NCBI GenBank assembly: GCA_905477565.1
Contig: CAJQGO010000048.1
Coordinates: 1-9,060 of the forward strand
Reading direction: 5' to 3'
Length of the DNA stretch: 9,060 nucleotides
DNA from: an uncultured Planctomycetota bacterium
GTDB lineage: Bacteria > Planctomycetota > Planctomycetia > Pirellulales > UBA1268
Shown: in pieces, positions 5,813 to 9,060 of the stretch
Layout of the letters: the number at the start of each line of letters is the position of its first letter
Numbering within the stretch: the stretch's first letter is position 1
Made by a program: the position numbers and the translations under genes
Notes under the pieces: generated by a model
The model's input: the letters and a program-made list of their open reading frames with translations, nothing else
Told to the model about the DNA's origin: nothing
The model's database searches: none

Positions 5813-8106
5813 AAGAGAGGGTTCTCCTCTGACCACTGGCTTACGGCAACAACATCCATCACTTCAGTTGCGCTGCCTCCAACCAGAAGAGTACCCAAGA
5901 GACCACTTTTCATTGCTGTCTTCTCAAGCTGGCCATGACCTGTTTCAACATCAATAATTCTGCGAACTGCAAGCGCCTTATTTCCTAGTTCATTGGGAAG
6001 GATAATACCGACTAAAGATAGTCCGACAGTCTCTTTTTCGAGCTCCTCCGACGTATGCAAGACTCGATCGGGGTCGATGAGTTGTGTCAGTTCACCATTC
6101 CGTTTCACAAAACAGGAGTCTGCGGTGGCATCAATTTCCGACTGAAGGAAATTCTCGAGGCGTTGCACCTGGTTTAAAGGAACAGCAACACGGTGGCCAT
6201 TATGAGTTTCACACACAAGGTAGCGAGAGGATTCCTGAACAACATCTTGAGGTTCCTCGGATGTGCTTTGGAGATCACCTGCACGACGAGTGAGGGCTGG
6301 AATATCAGCGGCCATCGTGATTCCACGGAGATCAAGAATGAGGACCACACTACCATCACCCATGACAGTTGCGCCAGAATAAATACCCATCGGTGCTAAA
6401 AGGCTACTGATTGCTTTGACAACAATAAACCAGAGGCCAGTTGTTTCTGTAGCATGACTGTGTTGGTTTTCAGACGTCGTGACAGCGTCTACCACCAGAC
6501 CAAATTCGTGGTTGTCTACTTTGACAACAACAACAGTGCCTGAGGTTGGCCGTTTTTCCCAGTTACGTAGACCAAGCCAACGGTCAAGGTACACGACTGG
6601 AATGAGTCGATCGCGTAGTCGTAAGACGGGAGCACCTTCAAGGCCATCAATCATATGACTCGTACCATTTTTTCTAAGAGCTACAAGTTCTTGAATGTAT
6701 GGCTGGGGAATCGCAAGACGTTCACCACCACTTGAAATAATTAGAGCAGGTATAATCGCAAGAGTGAGGGGAATTCGCACGCGAACGACAGTGCCAATAC
6801 CACGCTGGCTACTGATATCAATAGTTCCACCGATAGATTCGATGTTTGTACGCACAACGTCCATGCCGACGCCGCGACCCGATATGTCAGTCACGGCGTT
6901 GGCCGTTGAAAATCCGGGTTCAAAGATAAACTGAAAGATTCTCTCGTCAGACATAGCGGAAGCTACATCGTCCGTGACGAGACCTTTTTCAACTGCCTTT
7001 TTACGCACAGCATCGACTGAGATACCTGCTCCATCATCCGATACTTCAATAGTGACTTGGCCACTCTCCTGAAAAGCGCGTAAAGAGATTTCTCCCAAAG
7101 CGGGCTTACCAGTGACGGATCTCATGTCTTTTGACTCAATGCCATGATCGATCGCATTTCGAATGAGATGAGTAAGTGGGTCACGTATTTTCTCGATAAG
7201 AGTTCGGTCAAGCTCAGTATCAGAGCCATCGATATGAAGATTAACTTTTTTGTCACATGCTGACGCTACATCACGAACGATACGGGGAAACTTATTGAAA
7301 AGTTGGTCGATTGGGGCCATTCGTGTTTTCATGGCCACTTCTTGCAGTTCACCCGTCACTGTGTGAATTCGATTGACTGCGTCTAATAATGCAGGTTCAT
7401 CAGTAGCCGTTGTTCGCAGTTGGTTGCGGGCCAAGACGAGTTCACCGACAAGATCGACGATGGTATCGAGTAGTTGGACATCAACTCGTATGGTTGAGTC
7501 GAAAGTGTTGCCAGAACGAGTACTTTCCGGACGTGACAAAATGTCAGAGCTTACTCCAGATGTCGAGTTATCGGCTTCAGGAAGATCATTCGGAGTGGTT
7601 GATGCGACGGGTTCTGCTAAAGGAGCCGATACGATCTGATTATCTGGTTGATTCGATTGGTTCGTGCTAGCAGTTGACGCTGCAGTTCGTTCTGCTGTTT
7701 CATGTACGGATGGAGTATCAGTTGATAGACAGGCAGCATCGAGTTTCTGACAAAGATCGGGAAATGCGGCATCGCCCTCTTTGCCTGTTGACTCAATAGA
7801 CGATAAGAATGTTCGTATGGCGTCTACAAGTTCAAGAAGCAGGGAAGCCAATTGTTCATTGAAGGTAAACTTTCCATCACGAAGGAGACCAAGAAGATGT
7901 TCACCGTGATGCGACAGATTACTTAACTTTGTGAATCCAAAGAAACCACACGTCCCTTTTATCGTGTGGATTGTCCGGAAAATACTCGCCAACCGGTTGG
8001 GGTCATGGGGATTCTTTTCAAGCGCAACAAGATCCTGGTCGAGTTGGTCTAGATTTTCTGACGCCTCGATAAGAAATTCTGAGATGAATTCTTCGTTGTC
8101 AGCCAT
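5809..8106 (-). CDS. cheA: Chemotaxis histidine kinase CheA with two C-terminal CheW-like domains
   Basis: A 765-residue CheA, the cytoplasmic kinase that autophosphorylates under receptor control and passes phosphate to CheY and CheB receivers. Domains in order: P1/HPt (1 to about 125) with phospho-accepting His47 in TIHTIKGTCGFFGF; a Ser/Thr/Asn/Pro-rich linker (about 128-204) where P2 would normally sit; P3 dimerisation (about 205-265, LLDTIVDLVGELVLARNQL); P4 ATPase (about 270-450) with N-box HLIRNAIDHG (313-322), DDGAG (357-361), FEPGFS (395-400) and GRGVGMD (410-416); P5 CheW-like (about 455-600, ending GATVMGDGSVVLILD); and a second CheW-like domain (about 625-760, AVPLNQVQRLE to the C-terminus). 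All kinase motifs are intact. P5 carries what looks like a 14-residue insertion near 547-560. The ATG start is firm because P1 begins at once, although no Shine-Dalgarno sequence is evident. It is the first gene of the che run, so the operon promoter is expected upstream. Confidence 0.96.
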   Translation of the reverse strand: MADNEEFISEFLIEASENLDQLDQDLVALEKNPHDPNRLASIFRTIHTIKGTCGFFGFTKLSNLSHHGEHLLGLLRDGKFTFNEQLASLLLELVDAIRTFLSSIESTGKEGDAAFPDLCQKLDAACLSTDTPSVHETAERTAASTASTNQSNQPDNQIVSAPLAEPVASTTPNDLPEADNSTSGVSSDILSRPESTRSGNTFDSTIRVDVQLLDTIVDLVGELVLARNQLRTTATDEPALLDAVNRIHTVTGELQEVAMKTRMAPIDQLFNKFPRIVRDVASACDKKVNLHIDGSDTELDRTLIEKIRDPLTHLIRNAIDHGIESKDMRSVTGKPALGEISLRAFQESGQVTIEVSDDGAGISVDAVRKKAVEKGLVTDDVASAMSDERIFQFIFEPGFSTANAVTDISGRGVGMDVVRTNIESIGGTIDISSQRGIGTVVRVRIPLTLAIIPALIISSGGERLAIPQPYIQELVALRKNGTSHMIDGLEGAPVLRLRDRLIPVVYLDRWLGLRNWEKRPTSGTVVVVKVDNHEFGLVVDAVTTSENQHSHATETTGLWFIVVKAISSLLAPMGIYSGATVMGDGSVVLILDLRGITMAADIPALTRRAGDLQSTSEEPQDVVQESSRYLVCETHNGHRVAVPLNQVQRLENFLQSEIDATADSCFVKRNGELTQLIDPDRVLHTSEELEKETVGLSLVGIILPNELGNKALAVRRIIDVETGHGQLEKTAMKSGLLGTLLVGGSATEVMDVVAVSQWSEENPLL

Positions 8107-8354
8107 AAAGTAACGCTACAAATCTTTTAAACAGATTGCAGCAAGGCCCGTATTACCTGCTGCTTCATATCAACGATACATCGCAAAGGCGGAAAGTTGA
8201 TGCAGAAAGTAAGGTTTTTGTAGTTGGATGAACCAACCCAATCCCTACAGCCCGAATAATTAGTAGTTGTGGTCGTTTGATTATCAACCAAAACATTGAA
8301 AATAAAGAAGCAACGATACGTTCTCGTAACAATTTCCAGTGACAGAAAACAGTT
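8107..8354. other. Intergenic region corA-cheA, probable che operon leader/promoter
   Basis: This 248-base stretch separates the corA stop from the cheA start and is the natural place for the che promoter. It is AT-rich in its right half. A TTGATA box lies at about 8278-8283 on the minus strand, but no good -10 sits at proper spacing. No sigma-28-like (TAAAG...GCCGATAA) match was seen. There is no hairpin followed by a U-run, so no clear corA terminator. A 72-codon frame crossing it (8165-8383, minus) has no recognisable features and is left out. Confidence 0.4.
8138..8163 (-). promoter_or_regulatory. Possible hairpin in the cheA 5' leader
   Basis: On the minus strand, GCAGCAGG (8163-8156) can pair with CCTTGCTGC (8146-8138), giving an eight-pair stem including one G-U, with a loop of about ten bases. 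It ends 31 bases before the cheA ATG. No U-tract follows, so it is not a standard terminator; it could stabilise or modulate the cheA message. A stem of this size can also arise by chance. Confidence 0.3.
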
Positions 8355-9060
8355 TCATAATAATCGTGCTTTTCGAAGCACAAATGTCAACGTAACGGTG
8401 ATTATTGCTGAAACGATCCAGAACATCTTATATCCGTGCACCCACGCAGTTTCCGGCATGATTTCAAAATTCATTCCGTAGACACCACATAGAAAAGTAA
8501 GTGGCAAGAAGATAGTGCTCACAACAGCGAGGCGATTCATTGTCAAGTTTGTACGATGGGTCATCACAGTGAGAGAAAAATTCATCGCACTTTCTAGGAT
8601 TTCTCGGTTTGCGGTAATGTCGGCAAGAAGTCGCTCTAGTGTCCCGATCATGTTTCCCATAAATTGTAGTGTAGCTTCACTAACGAGCGTGGTTTTTCGA
8701 GAGACTAACTCTTCCAAAACTCTACGAGCAGGTAGGACTCGTTTTCTTAATGCCAGAAGTCTTCCTGAGACACTTGCTAATTTTGTAAGCGTTGCTTCAT
8801 CAGCAGATATGCGAAGAGCAAGGCGTGTTTCCTCAACTTCCTCATCGAGTTGTCCCTGCACCTCCAGAAACTGTTCAATTTGTTTATCCCAAAACTCATA
8901 GAGTAGAAAACTTGGTGTCGCAGCATGTTGTTCAAAGTCTCGAATGTAGTCACGACGAACGGCATGCAGGACAGCACAGGAGCCTTCGGAGAATGTCGCA
9001 AGAAGACCTTCAGTAATAACAATATCAAGTACTTCGCTTCTGATTGTCTTTGAGGTGTCC
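8355..9060 (-). CDS. corA: CorA-family Mg2+/Co2+ transporter, C-terminal part (5' end outside window)
   Basis: The frame is open to the window edge. The visible 234 residues run from the first full codon at 9059 to TGA at 8355-8357, so roughly 80-120 N-terminal residues are missing. The long helical cytoplasmic region (SFLLYEFWDKQIEQFLEVQG and onward) leads into membrane helix 1 (TMNRLAVVSTIFLPLTFLCG), the hallmark selectivity motif YGMNFEIMPE (GMN codons 8469-8477), and membrane helix 2 (FWIVSAIITVTLTFVL). It ends in a basic tail (RKARLL). CorA forms a pentameric inner-membrane channel for divalent metal uptake. An in-frame GTG at 8861 is internal, not the start, because the CorA similarity continues upstream of it. 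It lies upstream of cheA on the same strand, but 248 bases away, and is probably functionally unrelated. Confidence 0.9.
   Translation of the reverse strand, partial: DTSKTIRSEVLDIVITEGLLATFSEGSCAVLHAVRRDYIRDFEQHAATPSFLLYEFWDKQIEQFLEVQGQLDEEVEETRLALRISADEATLTKLASVSGRLLALRKRVLPARRVLEELVSRKTTLVSEATLQFMGNMIGTLERLLADITANREILESAMNFSLTVMTHRTNLTMNRLAVVSTIFLPLTFLCGVYGMNFEIMPETAWVHGYKMFWIVSAIITVTLTFVLRKARLL

Noticed and set aside
8250..8285. Sigma-70-like promoter with TTGATA on the minus strand upstream of cheA
   Set aside because: The -35-like box is good, but the possible -10 boxes at 16-19 base spacing match poorly, so I could not call a promoter.
8165..8383. A 72-codon minus-strand frame in the corA-cheA gap
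   Set aside because: It overlaps the corA end in another frame, has no ribosome binding site or domain-like pattern, and most of it covers the likely promoter region.
8355..8861. corA starting at 8861
   Set aside because: The codon at 8861 is an internal GTG; the same frame is open through to 9059 and keeps CorA-like sequence, so the gene is truncated by the window and not short.
8777..9028. Frames on both strands near the right edge (8777-9028 minus, 8792-9016 plus)
   Set aside because: They are shadows of the corA frame, which continues open to the window edge with CorA-like helices.

Overview
The window holds most of a chemosensory (Che) gene cluster. Transcription on the minus strand (right to left) gives the order cheA - cheW - mcp - cheB - cheR. 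The cluster is flanked upstream by the 3' part of a corA-type metal-ion transporter gene on the same strand. Downstream, on the plus strand, lies the 3' part of a SpoIIE/PP2C-type protein phosphatase gene that meets cheR tail to tail. Base composition is moderate (mid-40s % GC by eye) and coding density is high. Recognisable Shine-Dalgarno sequences are clear for only some of the genes. A two-membrane-segment chemoreceptor with an extracytoplasmic Cache-like domain suggests a Gram-negative-type bacterium. The proteins feel like those of planctomycetes or deltaproteobacteria-like lineages, but the sequence alone does not settle this. There are no RNA genes, mobile elements, CRISPR arrays or clear intrinsic terminators.

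Layout: 1-600 (+) C-terminal part of a PP2C/SpoIIE phosphatase; 595-1419 (-) cheR; 1468-2994 (-) a receiver-receiver-methylesterase cheB; 2995-3119 a gap rich in CTAG and inverted repeats; 3120-5291 (-) a methyl-accepting chemotaxis protein; 5333-5812 (-) cheW; 5809-8106 (-) cheA, whose stop overlaps the cheW start (ATGA); 8107-8354 an intergenic stretch with a possible leader hairpin; 8355-9060 (-) corA, cut by the window edge.

Together the genes can form a complete receptor-adaptor-kinase core (MCP, CheW, CheA) with both adaptation enzymes (CheR, CheB). What is missing is a free-standing CheY. The only CheY-like extra domain is fused to the N-terminus of CheB, and it has lost its phospho-acceptor (Asp to Asn at residue 52) while keeping the other receiver signature residues. 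CheA also departs from the textbook form: it has no visible P2 domain, two C-terminal CheW-like domains, and what looks like a short insertion in P5. The receptor has no recognisable HAMP domain. The output of the pathway is therefore not visible here. It could be a CheY or flagellar genes elsewhere, or possibly the neighbouring PP2C phosphatase if its missing N-terminus carries a receiver domain.
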